From the NCBI RefSeq assembly GCF_028453695.1, contig NC_135778.1, forward strand, positions 8,054,853 to 8,118,852: a DNA stretch of 64,000 nucleotides, read 5' to 3'. The position numbers were made by a program, and so were the translations under genes. The DNA comes from Augochlora pura. Lineage: Eukaryota > Arthropoda > Insecta > Hymenoptera > Halictidae. The notes under the pieces are model-generated. The model was not told the origin of the DNA. It worked only from the letters and a program-made list of their open reading frames with translations, and did no database searches. Every line of letters starts with the position of its first letter. Positions within the stretch are counted from its first letter, which is position 1. Shown here piece after piece: positions 10,166 through 20,645 of the stretch.

Positions 10166-11762
10166 GTAATAGCAAAAATAATGTCGGTTAACGTAGACCT
10201 CGCTATATCGAAAGTTCGGTTCAAAGGGTTCGGAAGTTCGAGAGGATCGTATCTAGCGTCGATGCAACGCGTTATTTACAATAAATTGTAAGAGGAAAAG
10301 GAGGGAATCATTGGCAGAGGCGCGACAGTTTCGCGGATAATTTTCGACGAAACTGCGCGCCGCGACAAGCTCGTTTTCCGGCTTCTCGTGCGCCGCGCTC
10401 CGCCGTCGATTAATGCCTCGAGGCGTCACGACGCGTACGCATCCCCTGCGGAAAGGTGAGCCCCCCTCCGCGCCGCCCGAGAACATCTAAGACACACTCG
10501 GGGAAACAACAAGCGTTTGAGTGATTTTCTTCGTAATTCGGTACACAGTACGAAGCAATCGCAAATAAGGGGAGCGATCGCGCAGTCTGTTCGTAGGGAT
10601 ATTCGCGACGATCGGGAATGTTCGGCAGACGAAAGCGATTTCTCGAAAGTAAAATTTACAGATTTAAAATTGAAAGTGCAGATTTTTTTTTAGGGGATGA
10701 TTGGTGTCAGGGTTGCAAATTGTTTTTTGATTCGAAGAAATATTTATTGAAGATGATTAGAAGAATGGATGAAACTTTTGGTTGAATATTTCGTTGTTCG
10801 ATATATAGTATTATATATAATTGTTTTATTCTATTTGTCTATTTATTTGATATCTGTTTGTTCAATTAGTTCTTTCTTTGAATGATTATTTATTCGAGTT
10901 ATAATTTTTATTTAAATAATCTATAAAGTACTTTAATCAAATAACTCATAAAATATTGGATAAAATTTAATACTGAATAAAAATTTATACACAATAATTT
11001 CATTTAATACAAAAAATTGTTAATCGCAAGATGATCGAGCAGTAATTCTATACTAATTTTAAAAAAAAGCATTTAATTCAGTAATTAAAATTAAACAAGT
11101 AGATTTAACGAAATGGTCCTCGGTTAATTGAGATTCGTGTTTCGATAAAAAAAGGGTTAAGGACAGGAACGGTCGCCGGTACAATAATTCAGCGAACTGA
11201 TCTTACCGTTGTAGGAGAGAGCAAGGAGACGCAACTGCGAAATTATATGCAAATGGGACAAAAATGCAGGAAGTTTAATTACTGTCTACACGCTTAAAAT
11301 AAATTTACTGCGAGTAGCAGCACATTCCACGATCTTCGTGTGACCCCGAGGAAATGTTGCACAAACTTGCGCAACATTGCGCCACGCGCTCGCATGTTGC
11401 AATGAGTTACTGTCTGCCGAGGACAAGGTAGCACACCCCATAAACTTGATGCTATCGTACCTCCTGCATAATAAATCGGCTGATTTTCGACATTTACGAA
11501 ATATAATTGCGCGGCCGTTAAGAGGGTGGCTGTAAAGGGAAAGGGGTCTCGTGCTACAACGTGCGCGCCGGGATGACCTTTAATTAACTCCAGAATTATT
11601 ACGAGGAATTATTTTTAACTAGATTCAACGAATTTTCTTCGAAGAATACGCTTTTTAAAAAATATTTCCACAATTCACGATAAGATTTTTTTTAGTAAAT
11701 GTGTAGTGAAGATTTTTAGGATTTTATGAAGAGGGTTTATTTAAAATATATAACGAATATTT
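10166..11762. other. Unique non-coding region
   Basis: CpG-rich to about 10640, AT-rich to about 11150, then mixed. It includes TTGC-rich repetition near 11355-11402 (GCAACATTGC, ATGTTGCAAT). I see no gene, RNA gene or further repeat copy. Confidence 0.45.
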
Positions 11763-12143
11763 AGCATTGAATATTGAACATTGAACGTTGAGCATTGAAT
11801 ATTGAATATTGGATATTGGATGTTGAATGTTGAATATTGAACATTGTATATAGAATGTTGACTATTGAACATTGTATATTGAATGTTGACTATTGAATAT
11901 TAAATGTCGAATATTGAATCAAGGATATTGAATACTGAATATTGAGCATTGAATATTGAGCATTGAATATTCAATGAGGGATATTGAATACTGAATATTG
12001 AATATTGAGCATTAAATATTGGACACTGAATATTGAATGTTGACTATTGAATATTGAGTATTGAATATTGACTATTGAATATTGAATACTGAATATTGAG
12101 TATTGACTATTGAATACTGAATATTGAATATTGAATATTGAAG
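11763..12143. repeat. ATTGAATATTGA minisatellite, ~380 bp
   Basis: The array is built of 6- to 7-bp words (ATTGAAT, ATTGAGC, ATTGACT, ATTGGAT) strung into higher-order units of roughly 14-28 bp. Its reverse, ATTCAATATT, resembles the arrays at 1375 and 36400. It ends abruptly before AGAGCCACTGTGCGCCGG. Confidence 0.9.
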
Positions 12144-12690
12144 AGCCACTGTGCGCCGGGGCACGCGAGAGTCAATTTATGAAAACATTTACTAGCACAT
12201 GCTCGGGCGTCATTTCTTTCCGCGTTTATCGATAGGAGCATAACCGTGCCGATTCAGCCAGAAACACCGGTATCACGAGGAATATAAAATATTAAGAGCA
12301 GTTACCGGATAATTCCGAAGGTATAAACGATTGGAGTTACGCACCTGCCTAGATGTATCGTGAATATAAATCGAAGTTGCCGGAGTGTTATTCCGCCGGA
12401 ATAACCAAGTGCGTGGCTGTTAAAGCGAGAAGTCGCCGGGTTCGATTACCGTCAAACTCCGCTACTTTTCAACGCGGCGCTATTTTTATTTTACAATTTT
12501 ACTGCGGTTTGCAGCGCGCGCGCCGTCCGACCGACCGACCGATCGCACCAGGCGCGCGTTCGTTTACAGTCGCCGGCCGTCAAACTGCAGAACTTTATTC
12601 CGCGCGCGTCGAAATTCGTCGACGATACTCGACGATACTAAATTACGTTGACAATAATTCCGCGCAATGGTTGAATAAGCCACGCCTGCT
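12144..12690. other. CpG-rich unique region
   Basis: It contains a (CCGA)4 run near 12526-12545. A GGTTCGATTACC motif at about 12438 looks like a tRNA B box but has no acceptor stem or properly spaced A box. A 113-codon frame (12353-12694) has no recognisable content. Confidence 0.4.
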
Positions 12691-12981
12691 TTAACCCTTT
12701 GCACTCGAAGCCATTTTAAGCTTAGATCCAAAATTGCTATTTTGACCAGCTGTAGTATAGTATGTACTTAGTATAATTTTTACATGTGAAAAATATAGTA
12801 TGTATAGTATGTATATAGTATGTACTTAGTATAATTTTTGCATGTGAAATTGAGTCTTGTGACTCACAAAACTGTTACGATTTTAACAGAAGGGTCTTTA
12901 ATAATGTCATCATTATTTTTTTAATTATATAACAATCTTCATTGACGCTTCAGAGGCGCCAGTCGAGTGCAAAAGGGTTAA
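12691..12981 (-). mobile_element. Family A TTAA-type MITE, complete
   Basis: TTAA flanks both sides (12691-12694 and 12978-12981). The ends are CCCTTTGCACTCGAAGCC and, reversed from the right, CCCTTTTGCACTCGACTGG. The TTAA target and the CCC start are piggyBac hallmarks, so piggyBac-type mobilisation is inferred. The interior holds the family core as TTGAGTCTTGTGACTCAC (about 12846) and an internal duplication of the TAGTATGTACTTAGTATAAT block. It is the best-preserved family A copy and has no coding capacity. Confidence 0.85.
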
Positions 12982-13119
12982 CATTGCTGATTTGGCTGGT
13001 CGAGTTTTGATCATTTGATTTATATTGGATAGACTGGGTTATAAATGTTCTTGGTGTAGTAGTGTGGGTATGTAGAATATTTCGAGATTAAATATTAAAT
13101 GAAACAAATTACATTGTAA
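12982..13119. other. AT-rich spacer
   Basis: Short unique spacer between a MITE and a tandem array. Nothing else is seen. Confidence 0.4.
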
Positions 13120-13372
13120 CAGAATATAGTATTCATTAAATTAAGTAGAATATAATATTGGTTAAATTAAATAGAATAGAATATTCGTTGCATGAAGTAA
13201 AATAAAATATTCATTAAATCGTTATCAAATAAAATTATTATGAAATAAATTATAATCTCCGTTAAAATGGAATAAAATAAAATATTCTCTAAAGTTAAAT
13301 AAAATGAAATTATCATAAAATAAATTACAATCGTCATTAAAACAGAATAAAATAAAATATTCACTTAATACT
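13120..13372. repeat. 75-bp AT-rich tandem array
   Basis: AAAATAAAATATTC recurs at 13199, 13274 and 13349, exactly 75 bp apart. The intervals share TAAATTAYAATCKYCRTTAAAA. Looser related sequence extends upstream to about 13120. Confidence 0.85.
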
Positions 13373-13380
13373 TGTATAAT

Positions 13381-13900
13381 ATTCGAAATCAGCGCCTAAG
13401 TTCCTCGCGACGACATCAATTCGAGTTCGAGGTAACTGCCGTCAAGGGGTGAATCCTCCCCAAAGCACGCTCCTGCCGTGATCCAGCCCCGTAATTGACT
13501 AAATTACCGCGTGGACCGTGCCGGGACCGCGCGGCTCGAGCCCGGCCCGCGTCGCAGCGATATTTGCGTGTCGCGTTAATTGCCGGCCCCGGTCGCGCCG
13601 CTCGAAAAAACGAACAGCTCGCGCGCGCGCACGTCCGAAGAAGAGGAGGACTCGCGCGTGGCCGGCCGAATGCACCCGTGGCAACCAAGCAAAAAAAAAA
13701 AAAGGAAGAAGAAAATACAGGCACGAGGAATCGCCGGGGTTACCCCCCGCTGGAACAACAAGAATGGAATAACAACCGGCGGTGCGGCCCGGAGAACAAA
13801 AAGGTGCGGAAAGAAGGGGGGGGGAGGTGGAGGGAGAGGCCGGTGAATCGCATCGGCGAACTGTTGCCCAGAAAAAAAAGTACAGAAAGTGCGGGAGGCA
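13381..13900. other. CpG-rich unique region
   Basis: Very GC-rich from 13490 to 13680, with A12 near 13691 and a G-rich stretch near 13815. Open frames overlap on all frames of both strands here and none has a recognisable domain, so I do not call a gene. Confidence 0.45.
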
Positions 13901-14096
13901 GAGAGAATGAGACAGAGGGAGAGAGAGAGAAAAAGAGAGAGAGAGAGAGACAGAGAGAAAAAGAGATACATATATATATACAGATACAGATATAGGGAGT
14001 GAGAAAGAAAGAGAAAAAGGGATAGAGAAAAAGAAATAAAGAGTGAGAGAAACAGGGGTGGAAAGCGGGAGGTACACAAAAAGAGAGAAAGTTGCG
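13901..14096. repeat. GA-rich tract with (TA)n insert
   Basis: Purine-rich GAGA and GAAA sequence is interrupted by ACATATATATATACAGATACAGATA at 13968-13993. The complement gives long Ser/Leu/Phe frames, which are a composition artefact. Confidence 0.85.
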
Positions 14097-14526
14097 AGCG
14101 GATAGTTCGCATGCCGGCGGTTAGGTTCGGTACTGATTCACCCCCGAGGCGGCCGCTCCGACTCTCGTTTCTTTTCCCTCTTGTTCCGCTTTTTTCTGTT
14201 TCGCGGGGGGGGGGGGGGGGGGGCGAATTTAACACCCTCTTAGGTTTCTTACCGGTGTATCCCCGTCCCCGCATCGATCCCCGCGGTTCTTCATTTCTTC
14301 GGCCGCGGAAGCCGTCGTCGTCGCGGGGATAAAAGTTTCCGAGCGGAAAAGTTTTCGGCCACGCGTGCGGCACCGCGTCACCGCGGCCGCGCCGCGCGCG
14401 CTTTTCCCGGCTCGTTTCGACGATTCCGAGCGGTTTCATCGCCACGACAAGATTGTTTCGTATATTACTTTTTCTGCGTCCCCTCTCCCTACCGTCCTCC
14501 ACTTTTTCTGTCTCTGTCTATTTTAC
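14097..14526. other. CpG-rich region with 19-G run
   Basis: A homopolymer of 19 G lies at 14205-14223. The following 200 bp are CpG-rich. No gene evidence. Confidence 0.5.
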
Positions 14527-14602
14527 TCACTTTCTCCCTCTCTCTCTCTCTCTCTTTCTCCCTCTCTCTCTCTCTGTCGCTCTTTCTGTCTCTTTTTCTA
14601 AA
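14527..14602. repeat. CT-rich tract
   Basis: TCTC microsatellite with CCC and TTT interruptions, about 75 bp. Confidence 0.85.
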
Positions 14603-14802
14603 GTTTTAGTTCTTTTTCTAGTTGGACTAAACCCTATAATGTCAATGTTATAAAGCCATAAATATAAATCCATCTTCATGAAATAATATAATACATAATA
14701 TAATAATAGAATAGAAATTGCACGAAAGTCTATAAAATCCAATATTAGCAACGTTATGAAACAATATACCTAAGTCTTATCCAGAATTCGGCAGTTCCAA
14801 TA

Positions 14803-15051
14803 TTAGCCCTTTGCACTCGAGTGGCGACTTTGAGGAACCATTAGAATTGTTGTACCACGTTCCAAAATTATTTTTATAGATATTGCCAAAGCTTGAATTT
14901 AAAGAATTGTTAAAAGTATAACTGTTATATGAGTCACGAGACTCAATTCCATATGCATAGAATGAACTGTATTGCACACGATAGAAATACTATAATTCAA
15001 TGATATTATTTTAGATTTGCAGTTGAAATGGCTTCGAGTGCAAATGGTTAA
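14803..15051 (+). mobile_element. Family A TTAA-type MITE, complete
   Basis: It opens TTAG-CCCTTTGCACTCGAGTGG and closes with GGCTTCGAGTGCAAATGG-TTAA, a 249-bp element with one TTAA mutated to TTAG. The core TGAGTCACGAGACTCAATTC lies near 14930. This copy sets the plus orientation used here for the family. It is non-coding. Confidence 0.85.
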
Positions 15052-15599
15052 ATACGATACATAAACATATAACTTAGAATATATAAAACAACCCACCCAA
15101 TAAAAAATAATTCTTCTTACTATTTTTTACTCTCTTTTTCTCTCTTTTTCACTCTCTCTCTCTTTCTTTCTCGCTCTCTCTGTTTCATCGTCGCTCTTCT
15201 CCGGGCTCCTTCAACAACCGCCGCTAACGCATTCATCTTTCCCGCGGAATATTACGTTCCGCGGATTAATACTCGCCGGACGAACATTTTTATTACATTC
15301 CACCCTCGCCCGTTGTCGCAGCGAGCGTGTTCCGTCTGTTTTGATTCGGAATCAGCGCCGCTTTTTCGAGGTTGGGTGCAACGAAGTGTTTCGAAGGGCG
15401 AAACGTTTCTGTTTATCCTGGCTGCTGATTTTTTTACGAGATTTCTTGGGAGAGAAGAGGGGGGTGGGATGGTCGCGTCGCATAGCCGCGATCTACGATA
15501 AGCGACGACGGAACGCACTTAGAGCGTGTACTCGCTTTACGTTGAACTTACGCTAAACGCGCGCTGAAAACACACTAAACACGTCCCGGCGCGAGCTAC
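15052..15599. other. Unique region with CT tract
   Basis: CT-rich at 15130-15185, then mixed DNA. Frames near 15250-15560 overlap on both strands and are not recognisable. Confidence 0.45.
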
Positions 15600-16340
15600 A
15601 GGTTCCGTCGTGCGAAACCACCCCCTTGGGGTGTTGCTGGCGTATTTGTCATTTAAAGTGCTGCAACTTTGGGGGAAAAAATCGTGGTGGCTTCTATTGG
15701 CACGGAAATTGTAGGAGGAAGTCTCAATATTAAGATATTGTTAACGGCATATTGATAAAAAATTTGTCAAAGTTTATAGAGGGCGTTAAAGTTCGTATTC
15801 TTTGGGTATAGTGAATATACAGTCTGTGATTTACGATACTAGTCATGGGGATAGGTTATATTAAAAATTAGTATATGGGGTTGGAAAATAGAGATTTCAA
15901 GTCTTTATTTAAGGTAGTAATCCTAATTTTATTAACAAAATATAGGACATTAAGAATAGAGTAAATATATGAGGCACAGGGTCCATCGTGGAAAATTACC
16001 TCCTGGTGTGCCACTGGTACATTGATCATTTAAAGTTCTGTAACTTTGGGAGAAAAAATCGTAGCGACTTAATTCGGCGCTCAAATTAAAGGGGAAGGTT
16101 CAAATTTGAAGACATTCTAAATAGCTTGCTGGGAAAAAATTTGTCCACGTACGTAGAGGGCGATAAACTTTGCAATTTTTCGGTATCGCGGCCATGCTGT
16201 TAGATTTAGGATACTAGTTATGGGGATGCGCGATATTAAAAATTAGAATATAATGTTATAAAGTATAGATTTCCAGCTTCTATTTAAAATAAAAGTCATA
16301 ATTTTATCATATTTTTTGACAAAGTTTCGGTTCTTCAAAG
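15600..16340 (+). repeat. Unnamed ~377-bp repeat, two tandem copies
   Basis: CTGYAACTTTGGGRGAAAAA recurs at 15661 and 16038. Both copies are preceded by AYYACCYCCTKGGTGT-like sequence and followed by AAATTTGTC, TAGAGGGCG, GATACTAGT and TATTAAAAATTAG in the same order. A third partial copy is at 23846-24075. I recognise no transposon ends or coding remnant, so the class is unknown. Confidence 0.8.
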
Positions 16341-16594
16341 ATTGACCATTTTTCGACGAGAACTTAGCGATGCTTCAATTTTACTGTTCATTACATGAGT
16401 ATTTATTGATTAATTTTGGAATTCTATTATTTTCTTTATTTATTAATAATAAAAATAAGCACTTCTTAGTGGATGAATATACTTTACTATACTAATAACA
16501 AAATCGCTATTAACCAGTTAGCTGTCAAGTATACCTATGGTGGAGAAGTGACAGTATTTCGTATTACGATGAGTATATTCACCGTGTGATAAAT
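16341..16594. other. AT-rich spacer with possible TTAA-MITE end
   Basis: TTAACCAGTTAGCTGTCAAG at 16510 resembles the TTAACCTGTTAGCTGCGTA left end of the element at 21702. No partner end was found nearby. Confidence 0.35.
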
Positions 16595-16682
16595 AAACAT
16601 TAATAATAAAATTGTTAATTTCCTAAAATAAAATTACTAAACATTAATAATAAAATTGTTAATTTCCTAAAATAAAATTACT
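16595..16682. repeat. Perfect 44-bp tandem duplication
   Basis: 16595-16638 and 16639-16682 are identical, starting AAACATTAATAATAAAATTG. Perfect identity suggests a recent slippage event or an assembly duplication. Confidence 0.95.
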
Positions 16683-16721
16683 CTCGTTATTATAAATTAT
16701 ATATTTTGATACTCACGGAAC

Positions 16722-16870
16722 ATACAGGGAGTATATCAAAATTATAGTAACTCCGAGAAATCAGACGTTCCTGAGGTAATTTAAGTTAACTTCTTCCTCT
16801 ACAAACATTCAGTCCTCAGCTTCATTAACGAGTCGTCAACGAAAACCCGTGACCAATAAAAGGCAAACGC
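16722..16870 (+). repeat. CAGGGTGT-type dispersed repeat, copy 1
   Basis: It starts ATACAGGGAGTATATCAAAA and shares, in order, AACTCCGAGAAAT, CTGAGGTAATTTAAGT, TTCATTAACGAGT and a GACCAATAA block with copy 2 at 26069. The CAGGG start is typical of an insect transposon terminus, but I cannot assign the superfamily. Confidence 0.65.
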
Positions 16871-17694
16871 GCTCTGAAAATGAGACACCATAGCTAAAAC
16901 TAGTTGCTCGATACTTCTTCGAGAGAAACACCAATGTACCCACCTTCCCTCGTTTAAACAGCTAGGGACGAAAGTTGCACCGGCAACGGCCGACTGCGTT
17001 TAGGAAAATGCTCTTGTTTAGAGACACTTGGACGGCGGTGTGTTGATTGTAACCGTGCCGGGCGAACGTTAGCGCGCGCAGGACGATGGGACGTGGATGC
17101 GTCACGGGGGCAAGGGTTCCGCAGTCGTTCGTTTAGGCGTTGTGCTCGGTCGTGCACGCGGGGGAATTTCGCAGTCGCCGCGAGAGATTCCACCGGGGGT
17201 TCACGGCCCTCGTTACGGCCCCCTTTACGGGCCGTACGTGCTCTCGACGCGGCCCTGGCTCGTGCAGGAACCAATACGGCCGCGCATAAACGCATACCGC
17301 CCCGGCTGTTTACTATTTCAGATACACGGTATAAAAGGGGTCGTAGGTGATGTCGCTACGTACGCCGCGGCAAGGTGAGTCAGTCCTCTTCGCCGGGGAC
17401 CCCGGGTAATATATTTTTTATTGTTAATCTACGGTGATTTATGTCGGACGCGTCTCCATAACGCGACTTTACTGCATCTCTTCTTCGTTTTTCGTACGCT
17501 CCGCTGACCTGGACTATAGAGAAGACCAGCGGTTACGTGCGCTCTCTCTCTCTCTCGCTCGCTCGGCCACCCTGTAGCCAGCCTATAAACATCTCGCCGG
17601 ATTAAGGGCCGACCTGAAGGGATTTTGCCCGTTCGAGCCCTTTACAGCCTTTTCTCACGATTATTTGCGACCACGTTGAAAATGGTTTTCCCCT
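16871..17694. other. CpG-rich region around a candidate promoter
   Basis: CpG-rich from about 16970 to 17400. It contains the TATA box and donor site described separately and a short CT run at 17541-17562. Overlapping frames on both strands are not recognisable. Confidence 0.45.
17331..17337 (+). promoter_or_regulatory. Candidate TATA core promoter
   Basis: TATAAAA sits in GGTATAAAAGGGG, close to the insect consensus and lying in CpG-rich DNA. Forty-five bases downstream, CGGCAAGGTGAGTCAGT contains a consensus 5' splice donor (AAG|GTGAGT at 17373-17381). That could mark a very short non-coding first exon. No coding exon is visible downstream in this window, so this may serve a distant gene, a non-coding RNA, or nothing. 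Confidence 0.35.
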
Positions 17695-17947
17695 GCCGCC
17701 TCTCTCCCTCTCTATCTTTTTCTCTTCTATCTCTCTTTTTTTCTTCTGTGTCTCGCTGCCTCTCTTTCTCTCTTTTCCTCCGTCGCTATTTTCTCTCTTT
17801 GTCTCCCTTTTTCCTTCTTTCCCTATGTCGTCAATTTCTCTCTCTTTTTCTCGCCTTCTCTCTGATTACATCTGCCCCTCTTTTCTCAAATTTTGTTCTC
17901 TCTCTCTCTCTCTCTCTCTCTTTTCAAATATTTCTCTCTCTCCCTTT

Positions 17948-17978
<31 letters not shown>

Positions 17979-18133
17979 CCTCCCTCCTATTTTCTTAAAA
18001 TATATCTATTTCTTTCGCACCTTTTCTTCAAATATTTCTCTCTTCTTTCAATTATTTTTCTCATCTCTCTCTCATTCTTTCTGTCTCTCCCTCACTCTCT
18101 CTCTCCCTCACTCTCTCTCTCCTTCTGTCTCTT
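17695..18133. repeat. Long CT-rich polypyrimidine tract
   Basis: About 440 bp of CT/TTC sequence with perfect (CT)n stretches near 17896-17920 and 17953-17978. Long Ser/Leu/Phe frames are a composition artefact. Confidence 0.9.
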
Positions 18134-18437
18134 CCGCCAGCATTATTCGCGACCGCACGCTCTCGCGATATTTCATCGCGCCCGCTCGACTGGATCTTCT
18201 AACCGAACCGTTCCAGCTTGCTGAAACTCGTTTAATTTTATTTAATCGCGTATTTATTGCAAGCCGGAGCAGCAGCTTTTGCGGAAAACTTAACATTCGG
18301 TACAGCGCCCGGCATACCTTCTCGGTGGTATAAAATATATAACGCGTGCGACACAAAAGAAATTTATGGTTTGCTCACGTTTTGCGCAACAAGTACTTTT
18401 TGCTCGCGAGAGGAGAGGAAGATCTAGTTGGAGAGGA
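18134..18437. other. Unique non-coding spacer
   Basis: Mixed DNA with a TATAAAATATATAA motif near 18329. No gene evidence. Confidence 0.4.
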
Positions 18438-18690
18438 TTAACCCATTGCACTATAATAACGAGTCAGACTTGTGATAAAGATTCCACGCAAGATCTATTA
18501 AATATATTCAACATTTATTAACACACTTCTCGGTGATAGTTTATTAAGACAAACCTCTTTTATACGATATGGAAAAGATGTCATTTTGTCACTCTGCCAT
18601 TTTTATTATATCGATCACTTAATTTTATACAGTAAGATTTAAAACAGTTATTATTTTTCTAAAGAATATGAATTATAAAGAATAAATTAT
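18438..18690 (+). mobile_element. Family B-related TTAA-type MITE, right end unclear
   Basis: It begins TTAACCCATTGCACTATAAT followed by AACGAGTCAGACTTGTGA, nearly the same as the 51867 element. Homology fades after about 80-100 bp and no right TTAA terminus is certain, so the end given is approximate. Confidence 0.55.
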
Positions 18691-19089
18691 ATGAAAAGAA
18701 ATAAATTCTATTACAAAATTCTATTGTAAAAGAAGAAATAAATTCTATTATAAGAGAAGGAAATAAATTGAATCTATTTACTACTAAAAACATAACGTTG
18801 ACAAAAAAGTGTCGTCTCTACTGGCATTTTGTTTATCCAGTTGCAACGCTATCGCCGCCTATGTTCCTGAATCTGCTGGATTCTAGCCGTTCGGTCGGTC
18901 GGCCGCCCTTCATTTTCCGGAGATCAGACTTGTCTCGCCTGGTGCTGCTGCTGCCGCGCGAAGCCCGTATACTTCCTTCAGCACCGCGGTCAGTCCTCGA
19001 GGAAAATCCGGGAAATCCAATCGACGACGCCCGGGAGCCGGTTTTATGCGTCGCCGGGACCGGGGAGGAGATCGGCTCGTTTCACTGAC
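18691..19089. other. Unique region
   Basis: AT-rich AAATAAATTCTATTA repetition near 18700-18770 and CpG-rich sequence after 18840. Frames overlap on both strands. No gene called. Confidence 0.4.
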
Positions 19090-19740
19090 GGGAAAACACG
19101 TCGGAAAGGAGAACAAGAGAAGAAAGGAGAAAAAGAGAGAGAAGGACTAACGAGAGAAGAGTAGAGAAGGTAGAAGGTACGAAGTGAGAAGAGAAGAATA
19201 GAAAAGGTAGAAAGTAGGATGAGGGAAGGGAGAACAGAGCAAGAGACGAATAGAGAAGGCAGAAGAGAGGACGAGAGAAGAGAAAAATAGAGAAGACAGA
19301 AGGGAGAACGAGAGAAGGGAAGGCTAAGGAAGAGAATAACAGAGAAGGCAGAGGGGAAGACGAGAGAAGGGAATAAATGAAATGACAGAGGCTAGGGTAA
19401 GAAAAGAGAAAACAGAAGCGAGGAAAATAGCAGAGAAGAAAAGAAAAGAGAATGAAAGAGAAGACCAGAGAAGAAAAGAGAAACCAAAAGCGAAGACAAT
19501 AGCAAATAAAGAAAGAAAGGCGAAGGAAAAACGGAAGAAAAAGAAGACAGGAGAAGACAAAAGAAAATAACAAAAAAACAAAATTCAACACAATAGCACA
19601 GAAGAAAACAAAATAGAAGCAAAGAAACCGGAACAGAATAAAAACAAAAAAAATACAGAACAAAATAGAAAAAACGAAAAGAGCACAGTAAAAAACAGGA
19701 AAAAAGAAGACAGAAAACTACAGAAGGGTAAAGAAGAGAA
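19090..19740. repeat. ~650-bp purine-rich GA/GAA tract
   Basis: This is the longest polypurine tract in the window: GAGAAG, GAAAAG and AACAGA words drift to A-rich by 19560. The minus strand is open for 193 codons of Phe/Leu/Ser, which is low complexity and not a membrane protein gene. Confidence 0.9.
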
Positions 19741-20289
19741 GAGGGCTCGAAACGTTAGGCAGGTTTACGAGGACGCGGCGGTCATGAGCGTAACTCTGGA
19801 CCGTTTTGTCCGCTTCTTGCCCGCGAGCCCGTCTGCAGCGCGACGACTTTAATCCACTAACAGCAACGGCGCAGTTCGTTTGCGTTTTCTTGATTTAAGG
19901 CGAGCCACCCGGACGCACGGATTCGCGAGCACGCGCGTGCTCGACGTAGCTTTGCGAGCTGATTGAACGCACGGTTTGGTATGGTGGATGAGAAGAAGAA
20001 GGAAGGGGAAGGTGGAGGATGAGGATGAGGGAGGATGGAGGAAAAGGGGACGATGCGGCACCGGTCGAAAGTCGGCGAAGGCGCGAGGCAAGGAAACGGG
20101 GCAAAGGAAAGAACTAGTTAAACCGATGTTGCTGGACAAGATTTAGAGGTCGATAAGGTTATGTTTCTTTCGGGGATGCTTCGCGGGGTTTGGATTCGAG
20201 CTAGCACTGTCTATTCTGCTTGGACCGCCAGTAATGGTGGTAGGAAGGGGAGATTTGGGGCCAGTCGTCGTGGAAGGCATGGTAGGGTT
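19741..20289. other. Unique region
   Basis: Mixed DNA with GATGAG hexamer repetition near 20015-20035. No gene evidence. Confidence 0.4.
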
Positions 20290-20645
20290 CTAGGACTTGC
20301 AGAAATGATCCCTACGATTATTTTTTAATTTATCGTACTTTGTTAAAAAGTAAACACTTTCAGCTTTAATTTAAGCTGCCTCACATTGAAAAAGATTCAC
20401 TTGGACACAATTTAAAATTTTATCGAAATATCCCTGTAATTTTGGGGTCACTCGTCGCGAGTGAAAGAGTTGGGTTCCAGGGCCTGCAGAAATGTTCCCT
20501 ATGATCCTTTTTTAATTTATAGTACATTGTTATAAAGTAGACACTTTTAGCTTTAATTTAGGCTACCTCACACTGAAAAATATTCACGTATACGTAACTG
20601 AAAATTTTATCGAAATATCAATTTATTTCTGGGGCTACTCATCCA
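20290..20645. repeat. Two-copy ~187-bp tandem duplication
   Basis: GCAGAAATGWTCCCTAYGAT recurs at about 20299 and 20486. Both copies continue with TTTTTTAATTTATMGTAC, TTTAATTTARGCTRCCTCACA and ATTTTATCGAAATATC. The copies are moderately diverged. Confidence 0.85.

Noticed and set aside
12420..12470. GGTTCGATTACC tRNA B-box-like motif
   Set aside because: No A box at the right spacing, no acceptor stem and no anticodon arm.
13576..14502. 308-codon minus-strand frame, the longest in the window
   Set aside because: It crosses a CpG-rich block, a GA tract and a poly-G run. The product is a patchwork of low-complexity stretches with no domain.
19082..19663. 193-codon hydrophobic minus-strand frame that looks like a membrane protein
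   Set aside because: It is the complement of a polypurine tract; all three frames give Phe/Leu/Ser runs.
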